DNA of 64,000 bases from Streptomyces varsoviensis (GCF_000718635.1 NZ_JOBF01000026.1:32093-96092), one strand, 5' to 3'; positions 1-8,579 are shown, numbered from the stretch's first letter. The notes: generated by a model from the letters alone, not told the origin. Numbers and translations: made by a program.

Positions 1-898
1 GGTACCACTTCTTGCGCTGCGCGCCCATCGGGCCGGCCGTGAGCTTGCTGATGTTGGCCTGGGCGGGCTCCGGCCCGGTGTACGTGCCGGGCTGCCCGTA
101 GTCGTACTCGTCGGCGAGCTTGCCCAGCGAGTGGCCCGTCTCGTGGACGGCGATCTGGTCGGACTGGGCGTGGTCGGAGGAGGCGGTGGCGATGCCGTCG
201 TAGCCGACTTGGGAGCTGACGTCGTTGTAGCCCGCGCCGCCGTACTTGGTGGAGTTGGCGAGCACCACGACCAGATCGGCGGCCGGGGCCTTGGCGGCGT
301 ACGACTCGACCTTGCGGGTGTTGACGCACAGCAGCCGCTCGGTGCCGCCGCAGAAGAAGTTGGAGCCGAGCGCGGTGTCCTTGACCACGCTCTGCACCGG
401 GTCGCCGGAGACCCCGGACTGCCGGGAGACGGCGTCGACGGCCCAGACGTTGAAGAGGTTCTTGTACGAGGCGTAGGGCTCGACGGCGGAGATCTTCGCC
501 CACTTGGCGCGGACGTCCGCGTGGAAGTCGCCCTGCTGCGCGGCGGTGTAGCCGTCGCCGATGAAGACGACGTCGAGCTTGCTGCCCACGGGCCCGTTGC
601 GCACGATCGAGGTGACGTCGCCGTCGGCGGCGATCGTCGACCGCTCCCCCGGGGAGAGCGGCTTCGCGGCGGGGACGGTGGTGTGCAGCGGGTGGCCGCC
701 CGGGCCGGTGAAGTACTCGACCCGGTCGACGGGGCGCGGGCCCGGCGCCGCCGCCGGGCCGGAGCCGGGGCCGGGGCCGGGGCCGGCGGCGCTCGCAGTG
801 GCCGTCGTGGCCGCGGCCAGTGCCGCCGTGACGGCGACGCCGGCCGCTATCGCGCCGCGAAGGGATCTGCTGGGGCCGCTGGATCTGCGTCTGCGCAT
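1..898 (-). CDS. Secreted M64-family (IgA peptidase-like) zinc metallopeptidase, C-terminus outside window
   Basis: The gene starts at ATG 898 after a GGGAGGA ribosome binding site and runs off the left edge, so about 299 residues are visible. An Arg-rich N-terminus and Ala-rich hydrophobic stretch (residues 15-38) look like a secretion signal, followed by a Gly/Pro-rich linker (39-56). The zinc-binding HETGH motif lies at residues 252-256, followed by GKLADEYD, a combination typical of peptidase family M64. The upstream segment VVFIGDGYTA is also characteristic of that family. It probably acts as an extracellular endopeptidase; the substrate cannot be inferred. The remaining zinc ligand would be beyond the window or in the last visible residues. 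Confidence 0.85.
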   Translation of the reverse strand, partial: MRRRRSSGPSRSLRGAIAAGVAVTAALAAATTATASAAGPGPGPGSGPAAAPGPRPVDRVEYFTGPGGHPLHTTVPAAKPLSPGERSTIAADGDVTSIVRNGPVGSKLDVVFIGDGYTAAQQGDFHADVRAKWAKISAVEPYASYKNLFNVWAVDAVSRQSGVSGDPVQSVVKDTALGSNFFCGGTERLLCVNTRKVESYAAKAPAADLVVVLANSTKYGGAGYNDVSSQVGYDGIATASSDHAQSDQIAVHETGHSLGKLADEYDYGQPGTYTGPEPAQANISKLTAGPMGAQRKKWY

Positions 899-1075
899 GG
901 TGTCCTCCCGAAGCCGACCGCCTGGGCGGCGGGCTGAGCCGGATTTAGGCGCGGCTCAACGTAGGGGCTCTCGGGACGGCCGACAATGTCCGGGGCGGAA
1001 GTTGCGGCGCCGGCGCGGCGGGTTACGGCCACCACCGCGCGCCGTACCGGCTCGCGGCCTGGCCACGTAAAAGGC

Positions 1076-2389
1076 TCACGCCTCGTCCCGTACGAGCCTC
1101 AGCAGCCGGTCCGCGACGGCGCCGCCCCCGGTCCGTACGCCGTCGTGCTCGAACTCGTCGGTGACCCAGGTGCGCAGCCCCCGGATCGCGCGGGCGGTGC
1201 GCAGCGAGTCGGCGGTGTCGACGTAGAGGTCGTCGTGGTAGATCGCGGCGGCCACCGGCACCTCGTTGCGGGCGAGCTGGGCCGGGTCGTAGAGCGGGCC
1301 CCAGCCCTCGCGCTCGGCGAGGAGTTCGGCGGTGCGGCGCAGCGGGCGCAGGGCGGGGTGGGTGCGCAGCATCCACGGGTGCACGGTCTCGCCCGTGAAG
1401 AGAAAGGGTTCGCCGGTCTCGAAATGCCGGTCGAATTGCGGGAATTCGCTCCTGACGCGTTCGGCGGCCCAGTGCGTGGCGCGTCCGTCCTGGGCATAAG
1501 TGGCCTCATGGAGCAGCGCGTAGAGCGGGTTGGCGGCGTGCGAGAGCACCGCGGCGGCCTGTTCCCCGAACGCGTCGGACAGCCGCGGCCCGGCGGCGGT
1601 CGGCACGAAGGCGGACTCCAGGAGGTAGTGCAGCCGGTGCGAGCCGTCGCCCGTGCCGAGGAGGATGCCGAGCTGCTGGAACGCCTCGGGGGTGAGGAGG
1701 GTGCCGTCGGCCAGCACCTCCTCGCGGTCCGCAAGGTGTTCGGCGATGCGGCGGGCGGCAGCCTCGTCCCGCGGGTAGCGCTCGTAGTGGGCGAGGGTCT
1801 TGCGTTCCATGCGGGGGTAGGCGGCGCGGTAGACGGTCTCGGCGTCGGCGTCGAGTCCGGGCAGCCCGCCGGTGATCAGCACCTCGGCGAGCCCTTCGGG
1901 CGCGTACGAGAGGTAGCTGACCGCGCAGAACCCGCCGAAGCTCTGGCCGAGTACGCTCCAGGGCCGGCCGCCGGTCACCTGGGCGCGGACGAGTTCGCAG
2001 TCGCGGACGATGGCGTCGGCGCGGAAGTGGGCGAGGTAGTCGGCCTGTTCCTCGGGGGTGCCGCGGAGCGGCAGGGTCTGCCGGGTGGCGGGGGTGGAGC
2101 GGCCGGTGCCGCGCTGGTCGAGGAGGAGGACGCGGTAGTCGTCGAGGACCCGGTCGAGCCAGTGGGCGCGGCCGACGGGGCGGGGCGCGGCGCTGCCGGG
2201 GCCGCCCTGGAGGAACACCAGCCAGGGCAGGTCGTCCCCGGCGCGGGAGGTGGCGACGGCCTCGCGGGCGTAGAGCTGGATCCGTTCGCCGTCCGGGGCC
2301 TTATGGTCGAGCGGCACGTCGAAGACGTGGTCGGTGAGAACGAGACCGGGCTGGCGGACAGAGGTTTTCCCGGCGGCGGCCTTCGGCAT
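1076..2389 (-). CDS. Proline iminopeptidase-like alpha/beta hydrolase (S33)
   Basis: An alpha/beta hydrolase of about 437 residues. Visible S33 hallmarks are the oxyanion motif GGPG near the N-terminus, then DQRGTGRS, the nucleophile elbow GQSFGG and a C-terminal EFEHDG segment that fits the catalytic His. This set matches prolyl aminopeptidases, which release N-terminal proline from peptides; the cytoplasmic location is inferred from the lack of a signal peptide. The frame is open to ATG 2434, but I prefer ATG 2389 because GAGG sits 9 bases upstream and family members usually begin just before RQPGLVLTDH. It is divergently transcribed from the HTH-TPR regulator at 2500, with an inverted repeat between them, so that regulator may control it. 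Confidence 0.85.
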   Translation of the reverse strand: MPKAAAGKTSVRQPGLVLTDHVFDVPLDHKAPDGERIQLYAREAVATSRAGDDLPWLVFLQGGPGSAAPRPVGRAHWLDRVLDDYRVLLLDQRGTGRSTPATRQTLPLRGTPEEQADYLAHFRADAIVRDCELVRAQVTGGRPWSVLGQSFGGFCAVSYLSYAPEGLAEVLITGGLPGLDADAETVYRAAYPRMERKTLAHYERYPRDEAAARRIAEHLADREEVLADGTLLTPEAFQQLGILLGTGDGSHRLHYLLESAFVPTAAGPRLSDAFGEQAAAVLSHAANPLYALLHEATYAQDGRATHWAAERVRSEFPQFDRHFETGEPFLFTGETVHPWMLRTHPALRPLRRTAELLAEREGWGPLYDPAQLARNEVPVAAAIYHDDLYVDTADSLRTARAIRGLRTWVTDEFEHDGVRTGGGAVADRLLRLVRDEA

Positions 2390-2447
2390 CTGTTCCATCC
2401 TCACTTCGGCGGGGCGCATGGCAGCACGGAGCACAACAGCACGTAAT

Positions 2448-2461
2448 GGGTTCGATAACCC
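2448..2461. promoter_or_regulatory. Inverted repeat in divergent promoter region
   Basis: GGGTT-CGAT-AACCC, a perfect 5-4-5 inverted repeat, lies between the divergent hydrolase and HTH-TPR regulator genes. A second partial dyad, AGGCTTAACCT, follows at about 2472. This is a plausible operator for the adjacent regulator, but binding is inferred only. Confidence 0.35.
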
Positions 2462-2499
2462 GACTTTCCTAAAGGCTTAACCTACCGAGTGGGGGAGCG

Positions 2500-3930
2500 G
2501 TGGCTCAGAAGAACGACGACGGCGACGGCGGACGGGACGACGGACCGGCCGTCGCGGGAGGGGCCGACGGACCGGCCGCCGCGGGACGGGCCGACGGACC
2601 GGCCGCCATAGGGCGCCGCGTCCTGCGGCTGCGCACCGAACGCGGCCTCACCCAGCGCCGGCTCGCCGAACCCGCCTACACCGCCGCCTACGTCTCCACC
2701 CTCGAAGCCGGAAAGGTACGGCCCTCCGAGACCGCCCTGCGCTACCTCGCCGACCGGCTCGGCGTGGGCTACGAGGAACTGGCCACCGGCCGTCCCGCGC
2801 ACCTGGCGACCGAACTGCGGCTGCGGCTGACCGACGCCCGCCGGGCGCTGGCCACCGGCGCCGCCGAGGACGCCCGCGCCCTGTTCCGGCCGCTGCGCGC
2901 CGAGGCCGCCGCGCTCGCGCTCGTACCGGAGGAGGCGGCGGCCCTGCTCGGCCTCGGCGACTGCGCGCTGGAGACCGGCCACCTCACCGACGCCCGCGAC
3001 CACTTCGCCGACGCCGAGCGGCTGCTCGCCGACGAACCCCTCCCCCGGCGCGCGCCCGCGATCCGCGGCCGAGCCACCGCGCACCTCCTGGCGGGCGAAC
3101 TGCGGTACGCCTGCTACCTGCTGGAGACCGCGATCGACGAGCTGAACGCCGGCGGGCTGCACGACCCGGACGCCCTGCTGCTCCTCTACACCGCCTCGAT
3201 CGCCCCCTACATGGACATGGGCGCGCACGCCCGCGCGGCCCACGCCGCCGAACTCGCCCTCGCCCTCGCCCCGCGCGTCCGCGACCCGGCGCTGGTCGCC
3301 GGGATGCACCGCGGGGTGGCCCGTACGCTGCTCGCCGAGGGGCGCACGGCGGAGGCCGACGCCTCCCTGGCCAAGGCGCGGGAGCTGTACCAGCAGTTGC
3401 AGATCCGCACGGACCTCGCGCACTGCCACTGGATGCTGGGGTACGTGCACGCGCAGGACGGCGACCTGGAGCGCGCCGAACGCGAACTGCGCACCGCGCG
3501 CTCGATGCTGGCCTCCAAGCGGGCGGCGCTGTTCGTGGTGCAGGTCGAGGTGGAGCTGGCCGACGTGCTGCGGCGGCGCGGGCGGCCGGGCGCGGCGGAG
3601 GCGCTGCTGCTGCCGCTCCTGGAGGTGGCGGAGCTGAACGCCGACCGGGGCGCGGTGCACGCGGGCGGCGCGCACCGGCTGCTCGGCCTCATCGCCGAGG
3701 ACCGCGGGGACACGGAGCGCGCCGAGGAGCACTACTGCGCGGCGCTCTCGCTGCTGGAACGGACCGGCGCGGCGGGCGACCTGGCGGACCTGTGCCGGCT
3801 GCTGGGCGATCTGCTGCGCCGTACGGGGCGGGTGGAGGCGGCCCTGGACGCGTACCGCACGGGGCTGGGGCACCGGGCGGCCCCCGGCACGACGACGCTG
3901 GGCCCGGCGCCGGCGGAGCCGCCGGTATAG
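2500..3930 (+). CDS. XRE-type helix-turn-helix regulator with TPR domain
   Basis: 476 residues from GTG 2500, preceded by GGGGGAG. The first 35 residues are a low-complexity Gly/Asp/Ala repeat (GPAVAGGADGPAAAGRADGP). Residues 40-95 form an XRE HTH (TQRRLAEPAYTAAYVSTLEAGKV). The rest is helical TPR-like sequence (for example AHCHWMLGYVHAQDGDLERA), including a final pair near residues 395-450. Such HTH-TPR proteins often bind peptides or other ligands and regulate neighbouring or secondary-metabolism genes. The divergent hydrolase is its likeliest target. The exact target and ligand are unknown. Confidence 0.85.
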   Translation: MAQKNDDGDGGRDDGPAVAGGADGPAAAGRADGPAAIGRRVLRLRTERGLTQRRLAEPAYTAAYVSTLEAGKVRPSETALRYLADRLGVGYEELATGRPAHLATELRLRLTDARRALATGAAEDARALFRPLRAEAAALALVPEEAAALLGLGDCALETGHLTDARDHFADAERLLADEPLPRRAPAIRGRATAHLLAGELRYACYLLETAIDELNAGGLHDPDALLLLYTASIAPYMDMGAHARAAHAAELALALAPRVRDPALVAGMHRGVARTLLAEGRTAEADASLAKARELYQQLQIRTDLAHCHWMLGYVHAQDGDLERAERELRTARSMLASKRAALFVVQVEVELADVLRRRGRPGAAEALLLPLLEVAELNADRGAVHAGGAHRLLGLIAEDRGDTERAEEHYCAALSLLERTGAAGDLADLCRLLGDLLRRTGRVEAALDAYRTGLGHRAAPGTTTLGPAPAEPPV

Positions 3931-3978
3931 GGCCGGCGGTCACCGGTGCGTACGGCGCGGAGCAGGCTGAATCGCCGG

Positions 3979-4067
3979 TGCGGGGCCGCGCGGTCAGCGG
4001 CGCGTACGGTACGCAGCCGACGGGGCCGCCGATGCGGGGCCGCGCGGTCAGCGGTGCGTACGGTACG
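3979..4067. repeat. 54-bp-period direct repeat between convergent genes
   Basis: A 35-base segment at 3979-4013 recurs at 4033-4067 with one mismatch. A third partial copy can be seen at 3936-3960. Period is 54 bp. The last copy runs into the 3' end of the DUF4344 gene on the minus strand. No obvious terminator hairpin replaces it. Confidence 0.75.
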
Positions 4068-4932
4068 GCTCCAGCAGCGCGTCCCAGCCGCGCCGCAGGT
4101 CCTGGTACTCGCCCTCGCACAGCTCCGCGCGCTCCTTGGTGAGCGTCTCGCCGTCGACGAGCTTCTTGTGGCGGGCCGGGGCGGAGCCGTAGACGTAGCA
4201 GCGGTAGTTGGCGGCGCGTACGGCGTCCGGGGAGTGCTCGTCGGAGAAGTCGATGTCCTCGGGGGAGGTGTCGCGGGCGTAGAGGGAGTAGCTCTCGGCG
4301 GCGTCCAGGACCGCCGCGACGCCGGCCGGGCCCCGCGGGATGAGGCTGTACGCGGCGAACTGGTCGGCGACGTCCTCCTCGCGGCCCGTGACCGGCAGCC
4401 GGAGCTTGTCCTTCAGGGCGTGTGCGATCTCGTGGTAAAGGGTCTCCGTGAGCACTCCGTCGGTCTTGGCGTCGACGGCGCGGCGGCCGTTCGCGTCGTC
4501 GGCGCCGCCGCTGTGCGCCTCCGCGAACATGCCGTGGAGCTCGGTGACGGTGCCGTAGCAGATGACGATGTGGCCGGTCTCGGCGTCGTACACGTCCTGT
4601 TCGGAGTCGCCGCAGGACTTGGCCACGATCTTGATGTCCGAGGGCAGCCGCACGCGTTCGCCGGCGGCCCGCGCGACGCGCTCCGCGATGCGGCGCTCCA
4701 TGAGGAAGGCCCGCCCCTTGGCGCCGTCGCCCTTCGCGGGCTCGTACGAGACGGACAGGCCGCCGCTTGTGGGGGACGCGGCGGCCTGCGACTCGTCGCC
4801 GACGCATGCCGCGGTGGCCCCGGCGCAGACGCCCACGACCGCCAGGGCCGCCATGGCGCGCCCGAGAGCGCGACGGCGCCGCCGGCCGGCCGGCCCGGAG
4901 CGGCCTCCGGCATGGTGCAGCATGGACAGCAC
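4048..4932 (-). CDS. DUF4344-type putative lipoprotein metallopeptidase
   Basis: 294 residues. An Arg-rich N-terminus followed by a hydrophobic segment ends in GATAACVGD, a weak lipobox, so a membrane-anchored lipoprotein is likely. The zinc-site motif YHEIAHALKDKL lies near residue 170, and GREEDVADQFAAYSLI follows, giving the third ligand region (ExxxDQFA) seen in DUF4344 metallopeptidases. A conserved Cys pair elsewhere (CGDSEQDVY, IVICYG) may form a disulfide. The gene stands alone, divergent from the response regulator at 5211. Start ATG 4932 or 4923 cannot be separated. Function beyond peptidase-like chemistry is unknown. Confidence 0.75.
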   Translation of the reverse strand: MLSMLHHAGGRSGPAGRRRRRALGRAMAALAVVGVCAGATAACVGDESQAAASPTSGGLSVSYEPAKGDGAKGRAFLMERRIAERVARAAGERVRLPSDIKIVAKSCGDSEQDVYDAETGHIVICYGTVTELHGMFAEAHSGGADDANGRRAVDAKTDGVLTETLYHEIAHALKDKLRLPVTGREEDVADQFAAYSLIPRGPAGVAAVLDAAESYSLYARDTSPEDIDFSDEHSPDAVRAANYRCYVYGSAPARHKKLVDGETLTKERAELCEGEYQDLRRGWDALLEPYRTHR

Positions 4933-4980
4933 TCTGCCGGAGGGTTCCCTGGTACGGAATCCGCCGCGGGTCTTGGATCA

Positions 4981-5074
4981 CCCCCGCCGATGGGCGGGGG
5001 TGCGCCGGGCCGCTGCGCGGGGCGTGTCGAGGCCGGTGCCGGGCCGCTGCGCGGGGCGCGCCGGGGCCGGTGCC
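4981..5074. repeat. Hairpin plus 34-bp tandem duplication in divergent intergenic region
   Basis: CCCCCGCC-GATG-GGCGGGGG (4981-5000) is a perfect 8-bp stem with a 4-base loop. It is followed by two nearly identical 34-bp units at 5007-5040 and 5041-5074. Both lie upstream of the DUF4344 gene and of the response regulator. Confidence 0.65.
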
Positions 5075-5116
5075 GCCGCGTGGGCGGGTGCGGCGGGCTT
5101 GACGGCAGGCCGATAC

Positions 5117-5143
5117 ATACGACATATACGACACGTACGACAG
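5117..5143. promoter_or_regulatory. Three 9-bp TACGACA direct repeats upstream of response regulator
   Basis: ATACGACAT, ATACGACAC and GTACGACAG follow one another without gaps, 68 bases before the response-regulator start. Direct repeats of this kind are possible binding sites for a NarL-type regulator, perhaps for autoregulation. This is inference from position and periodicity. Confidence 0.4.
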
Positions 5144-5210
5144 AAGGAACGGGCCACCGAGAGCGACGCGGGGCACGCCACGGGGCGGGGCAGAGAAGAG
5201 GTAACGGGCG

Positions 5211-5897
5211 GTGATCCGGGTAGCGGTGGTGGACGACGAACAGCTCGTCCGGTCCGGGCTGCGGATGATCCTGGGCACGGCCCCGGACATCGAGGTGGTC
5301 GCGGAGTGCGGCGGCGGCGCGGCCGTGGACACCGTGCTGGGCCACGCGCCCGACGTCGTCCTCCTCGACATACGGATGCCGGACGTGGACGGCCTCACCG
5401 TGCTGCGCCGGCTCCGCGCGGCACAGCGGCCGCCGGTCGTGGCGATGCTCACCACCTTCGACGCCGACGAATACCTCGCGGCGGCGCTGCGCGCCGGAGC
5501 CGCCGGCTTCCTCCTCAAGGACACCGACCCGGAACAGCTCGTACGGTCCGTACGGACCCTCGCCGCGGGCGGCAGCGTCCTGGACCCCGGCGTCACCCCC
5601 GCCGTCATCGGCGGCTACCTGGCGGCGGGCGCGGAGACCCGCGCCGCCGATGCCGTCCGCCGGCTCACCCCGCGCGAGCGCGAAGTCCTCGCCCACGTCG
5701 GCGCGGGCCTGCCCAACGCCCGCATCGCCGACCGCATGAGCCTCGCCCCCAGCACCGTCAAGGACCACGTACGCGCCGTCCTCGGCAAACTCGGTGGCCT
5801 CAACCGCGTCCAGGCCGCCATCCTCGCCGACCGCGCCGGCCTCGTCCCCGCCGAACCCCCGCCCCACGGCCGCGGAACGACCACGCCGCCGGCGTGA
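5211..5897 (+). CDS. NarL/LuxR-family response regulator
   Basis: 228 residues. The receiver domain occupies residues 1-118, with the acidic pair DDE near residue 8, phospho-acceptor Asp in VVLLDIRMPDVDG near residue 54, T in MLTTFD and the invariant Lys in LLKDTD. The LuxR HTH is at about 150-208 (LTPREREVLAHVGAGLPNAR, then APSTVKDHVRAVLGKLG). It starts at GTG 5211 behind AAGAGGTAA. The probable partner kinase begins at 6405, so regulator precedes kinase and the two are separated by about 500 bases, which is unusual for this class. The nearby 9-bp repeats may be its binding site. Confidence 0.93.
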   Translation: MIRVAVVDDEQLVRSGLRMILGTAPDIEVVAECGGGAAVDTVLGHAPDVVLLDIRMPDVDGLTVLRRLRAAQRPPVVAMLTTFDADEYLAAALRAGAAGFLLKDTDPEQLVRSVRTLAAGGSVLDPGVTPAVIGGYLAAGAETRAADAVRRLTPREREVLAHVGAGLPNARIADRMSLAPSTVKDHVRAVLGKLGGLNRVQAAILADRAGLVPAEPPPHGRGTTTPPA

Positions 5898-6404
5898 CCA
5901 CCCACACCACACAAGCCGCCACCACGGCCGCACGCACAGGGCGGGGACGAGAGTGATACGTACGGACACCACCCCGGCTGTACGGGCGATCCCCGGGGCC
6001 CGGCCCGGTCGGGAGGGCCCGGGGGCGCCGGCGATACGGCGGTCGGCGCGAGCGCACGCGGGGGCGCGAGCGGTGCGGGAGGGCGCCGCGCGGGCCGCCG
6101 CAGCGGTACGTGCCGCACTCGCCGAGGCCCTGGTCGCGCGGGCGGTCCCGGGAAGTCCCGCGGTGCGGGCCGCGCGAGCGCACGCGGGGGCGCGAGCCGT
6201 CGCTGTCCCTGCCGGGTCGGCGGACGCCGGGGCCCCGAGACCGCGAGCGACCGCCGCGGTCCGGGCAGTACGGACGGACGCGACGGCACGCGCCATACTC
6301 CCGGCGGGGCGACGGGCCGCCGGGGCAGCGAGGCCGGCGGCGCGAGCCGTACGGGCGGGGGCGGCGCCCGAAGTCTTCAGCTCGTCCATCCCGAGGCGAC
6401 GCGC
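5898..6404. other. 507-base gap between regulator and kinase, with a direct repeat and a doubtful Ala/Arg ORF
   Basis: No recognisable gene. A 26-base sequence at 6046-6071 is repeated exactly at 6172-6197, 126 bases later (a multiple of three). In one frame an open stretch from GTG 5953 ends with a TGA at 6409-6411 that forms a GTGA overlap with the second in-frame kinase GTG. Its product would be almost only Ala, Arg, Gly, Pro and Val, and third codon positions carry many A (cga, gca, gta, ata), unlike neighbouring genes. I do not call it a CDS, but it deserves a check. Confidence 0.5.
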
Positions 6405-7634
6405 GTGGTGAAGGAGAGCCGCCGCGGGCGGGGCGGGCGGTGGGCGGGCCGCATGGCCGTCGTGGTGCCGGGGCTGCTCGGGGGCGCCGATGCCGTGCTC
6501 GTCAACGGGGTGGCCCCCGGCCTGGAGCTCGCGGTGTCGCTCGTGGCGGCGGTGGTGCTGCTGTGGCGGCGGCGGTTTCCGGTGGCGGTGTTCGCGGCGA
6601 CGCTGCCGGGGATCTACATCGGGTACATCTGGTTCGCGCCGATGATCGCCCTCTACACCGTGGCCGCCCGCCGTACCGACCGGCGGCTGCTGGCCGCCGC
6701 CGGGGCGCTGCTGGCGCTCGCGCACTTCGTGCCGTACCCGCTCTCCGAACCGGCCTGGGACGGGCCCCGCGAGGCGGCCCTCTCGGCGGTGGACGCGTGC
6801 GTCACCGCCGCCGCGCCCGTCGCCCTCGGCCTCCTCACCCGCACCCGCCGCGAGCTCGCCGCCCGACTCGCCGAGCTGACCCGCAGCCGCGCCCGCGAGG
6901 ACCGGCTGCTGGCGGACCGGGCGGTGGCCACCGAGCGCGCCCGCCTCGCCCGCGAGATGCACGATGTCGTCGCCCACCAGGTGAGCCTCATCAGCCTCCA
7001 GGCCGGCGCCGTGCAGATCAGCACGGCGGACCCGGCGGCGCGGGACGGCGCCCGTACGATCCGCGAGCTGTGCGTACGGACCCTGGACGAGCTGCGCCAC
7101 CTGGTCGGCATCCTGCGCGCGGCCGGCGGCGACGCCGAGGAACCGGCCCCCCGGCCGCGCCTCGCCGACCTGCCGCGGCTGATCGGGGTCAGCGGGCTCG
7201 ACGTGGCGTACGAGGAGGCGACGAACGCCGTGGTGCGGCCCGGCCGCTACCCCGAGGCGGTGGAACGGGCGGCCTTCCGCACGGTGCAGGAGGCGCTGAC
7301 GAACGTGCGCAAGCACGCTCCGGGCGCTCGCGTACGCGTCCGGGTCGCCGAGCCGGACGGGGCGCGGCTGCTGGTCGAGGTCCGCAACGGCCCCCCGGAC
7401 ACGGCGGCCCCCGCCCCGTGGCTGCCGGGCGGCGGCCACGGCCTGATGGGGCTGCGCGAACGCGCCCAGAGCCTCGGCGGAACCTTCGAGGCGCGTACGA
7501 CGGACGAGGGCGGCTTCGTCGTACGGGCGGAGTTCCCGGGCTCCGCGGGCGCCGCTTCGACGGGGGCGCCGGGAGCGGCGGGGGCCGCGGAGCGCCCGGG
7601 AGCGGCGGGGGCGGCGGAGCGCCCGGGCCCGTAG
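6405..7634 (+). CDS. NarL-partner sensor histidine kinase (HisKA_3)
   Basis: 409 residues. The N-terminal 130 residues contain about four membrane segments (VVPGLLGGADAVLV, LAVSLVAAVVLLW, FAATLPGIYIGYIWFAP, LLAAAGALLALAHFV). The HisKA_3 phosphorylation site is EMHDVVAHQVSLI near residue 185. An N box (EALTNVRKHAPGA) and a G box (GGGHGLMGLRERAQSLGG) complete the ATPase domain. Likely phosphorylates the regulator encoded at 5211. The C-terminus after the ATPase domain is an odd duplicated tail (GAAGAAERPGAAGAAERPGP). Start is GTG 6405 or 6408; ATG 6453 is an alternative. Confidence 0.9.
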   Translation: MVKESRRGRGGRWAGRMAVVVPGLLGGADAVLVNGVAPGLELAVSLVAAVVLLWRRRFPVAVFAATLPGIYIGYIWFAPMIALYTVAARRTDRRLLAAAGALLALAHFVPYPLSEPAWDGPREAALSAVDACVTAAAPVALGLLTRTRRELAARLAELTRSRAREDRLLADRAVATERARLAREMHDVVAHQVSLISLQAGAVQISTADPAARDGARTIRELCVRTLDELRHLVGILRAAGGDAEEPAPRPRLADLPRLIGVSGLDVAYEEATNAVVRPGRYPEAVERAAFRTVQEALTNVRKHAPGARVRVRVAEPDGARLLVEVRNGPPDTAAPAPWLPGGGHGLMGLRERAQSLGGTFEARTTDEGGFVVRAEFPGSAGAASTGAPGAAGAAERPGAAGAAERPGP

Positions 7635-7730
7635 CGCGCGAGCCGGGCCCCGGTCCGTAACGCGCGAATCGGCGCCCGGTCCGTAGCGCGCGAATCGGCG
7701 CCCGCCGCAGGCGAACGGCCCGCCGCGGGC
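7629..7730. repeat. 26-bp tandem repeat (3 copies) followed by GC hairpin between convergent genes
   Basis: Three imperfect 26-bp copies start at 7629, 7655 and 7681, each beginning CCGTA[AG]CGCGCGA. The first copy contains the kinase stop codon. A GC-rich palindrome, GCCCGC-C-GCGGGC, at 7718-7730 may help terminate the convergent transcripts. Confidence 0.7.
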
Positions 7731-7741
7731 GGACGGCTCGG

Positions 7742-8188
7742 CTACGCCGAGAGCGGGTTCGCGGCCTCGTCCGTGGCGCTGGCCAGGTCGGGGTAGACCT
7801 CGAAGAGGCGGCGGACGCCCAGCGCGGAGAGCACGCGGTTGACGTGGGAGCCGTCGACGGCTCCCTGGGCGGGCAGGATGAGGCGCAGCCGCCCCTGGCA
7901 GGAGCGCATCAGGCGGCGGGCGGCGATGAGCACGCCGACGCCGCTGGAGTCGCAGAAGCGGACCTCTCCGAGGTCGAGCACCAGGCTGCGGCGGCCCTCG
8001 GCGACCGCGTCGTGGACGTGCTGGCGCACGGCCGGCGACGTCACCAGGTCCATCTCGCCGGAGACTTGCAGCACGGCCCAGTGGCCCTGTTCGCCCTCCA
8101 TCACTTTCAACGTCACGCGCTCGAAGCCCCTTCGCTCGGTCGCCCTGTCGCTCGCTGTCCGGCGGCTGTCCGGAACGGGCCCTTCCAC
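7742..8188 (-). CDS. STAS-domain anti-sigma factor antagonist
   Basis: 148 residues. A STAS domain covers about 35-135, with the phosphorylatable Ser region FCDSSGVGVLIAARR and the strand LVLDLGEVRF typical of SpoIIAA/RsbV-like proteins. The first 24 residues are charged and not part of the fold, so an internal start near VTLKV is possible. In this family the unphosphorylated form binds an anti-sigma kinase and frees a sigma factor. Its kinase is not encoded nearby. The ECF sigma/anti-sigma pair immediately to the right is of another mechanistic class, so the link is positional only. Confidence 0.85.
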   Translation of the reverse strand: MEGPVPDSRRTASDRATERRGFERVTLKVMEGEQGHWAVLQVSGEMDLVTSPAVRQHVHDAVAEGRRSLVLDLGEVRFCDSSGVGVLIAARRLMRSCQGRLRLILPAQGAVDGSHVNRVLSALGVRRLFEVYPDLASATDEAANPLSA

Positions 8189-8579
8189 GACTGCGGCTGC
8201 CCGGCCGCTTCCTTATGAAACACCGCGCGGAGTAAAGGGCTCGTGACGAGCCTATGCCCACCTTGGGGGCAGAAACCCCAAAGATCCGGTCACACCCGCA
8301 TAACTCATCGGCCTATTCAGGCAGGAACGATCCCGGTCGATCAGCGACAACCCACCCAAAGTGACCGGACTTATACCATCCGCAGCCGCCCAGGCGCGTA
8401 CTTTGCCGCAAATCGACGCGCGTCATCGCCGGCTCGCACTACATTCGAAGAGTATGTGAGCGTGCGCACAAACTGCCCGCGAGCTGCCGGGACGGCGGAA
8501 CGGCTGCCGCGAGACCGCCCCGTACCCATGGGTAGCGCGGCGCGGGACGGGTAGCCAGAGGTGAACGGATGGGGGCCGC
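8189..8579. promoter_or_regulatory. Divergent intergenic region between STAS and sigma-factor genes
   Basis: 391 bases without a gene. It contains the inverted repeat TTGGGG-7-CCCCAA (8263-8281) and widely spaced complementary arms CCGGTCAC (8286-8293) and GTGACCGG (8361-8368), which could form a stem or two half-sites. AT-richer stretches near 8375 and 8440-8460 are plausible promoter positions, but I cannot assign -35/-10 boxes firmly. Confidence 0.4.

Noticed and set aside
2482..3873. Minus-strand frame opposite the HTH-TPR regulator
   Set aside because: No motifs and Gly/Arg/Gln-rich; the plus-strand frame has a clear HTH and TPR.
4413..8261. A 1282-codon open frame on the minus strand
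   Set aside because: It overlaps the two-component genes and has no domain; composition is that of an antisense frame.
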